Positions 5,761-5,796 of a stretch of 5,796 bases of DNA are shown here, in pieces (the stretch's first letter is position 1; the number at the start of each line of letters is the position of its first letter). The translations under genes and the position numbers were made by a program. The DNA is taken from contig JAOZKP010000119.1 of assembly GCA_029935295.1 (NCBI GenBank), positions 2,817 to 8,612 on the forward strand, read 5' to 3'. Below the pieces are notes generated by a model. That model searched no databases and was not told the origin of the DNA. It worked only from the letters and a program-made list of their open reading frames with translations. The DNA comes from a bacterium (GTDB taxonomy: Bacteria; Desulfobacterota; Anaeroferrophillalia; Anaeroferrophillales; Tharpellaceae).

Positions 5761-5796
5761 GTAAATCTTACCTGCTTTTATAGTAAAATTAAATTT
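5761..5796. other. AT-rich edge, no gene seen
   Basis: The last 36 bases are AT-rich and hold no open frame. A minus-strand TACTAT (5780-5785) could be a -10 element, but the -35 region would be outside the window, so this cannot be judged. Confidence 0.3.

Overview
The window holds five co-directional genes, all on the minus strand and packed like one operon. In transcription order they are: a Tyr/Gly/Gln/Pro-rich lipoprotein with a CsgG/FlgT-like body (5652-4366), a second, related lipoprotein (4347-3190), dihydroxy-acid dehydratase IlvD (3182-1518), a HIT-family (HINT-like) protein (1477-1142) and a SAM-dependent methyltransferase-like protein (1127-117). Intergenic gaps are 18, 7, 40 and 14 nt. 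The other open frames look like shadows of these genes, and I see no tRNA, rRNA, CRISPR, transposase or phage gene.

The host is a Gram-negative bacterium: both lipoproteins have a lipobox signal peptide with a +2 residue (Gly, His) compatible with outer-membrane sorting. The IlvD subtype, the moderate GC content and the CTTCGTG/CTCTGTG-type intergenic palindromes suggest a deltaproteobacterium (Desulfobacterota or relatives). That is an impression from recall and needs a protein search.

The two ends carry palindromic repeats. At the upstream end of the operon (5696-5760) is a near-perfect 28-bp inverted repeat built of 9-nt units. At the downstream end (1-48) is an 11-bp perfect inverted repeat whose left arm is cut by the window edge. 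They bracket the gene block, but no canonical U-tract terminator is visible.

The conserved genes (ilvD, HIT) are housekeeping: branched-chain amino-acid synthesis and nucleotide phosphoramidate hydrolysis. The most interesting part is the lipoprotein pair. Both share a His-Ile-Pro-Phe motif just after the lipidated Cys, a variable linker, a CsgG/TolB-N-like domain and a C-terminal domain with DPxTK...LG...GT...VDFF..DG. The first carries a prion-like YGQPA-repeat linker and the second an Ala/Pro/Glu-rich one. They look like diverged tandem paralogues that may form an envelope complex, which I infer from sequence alone.
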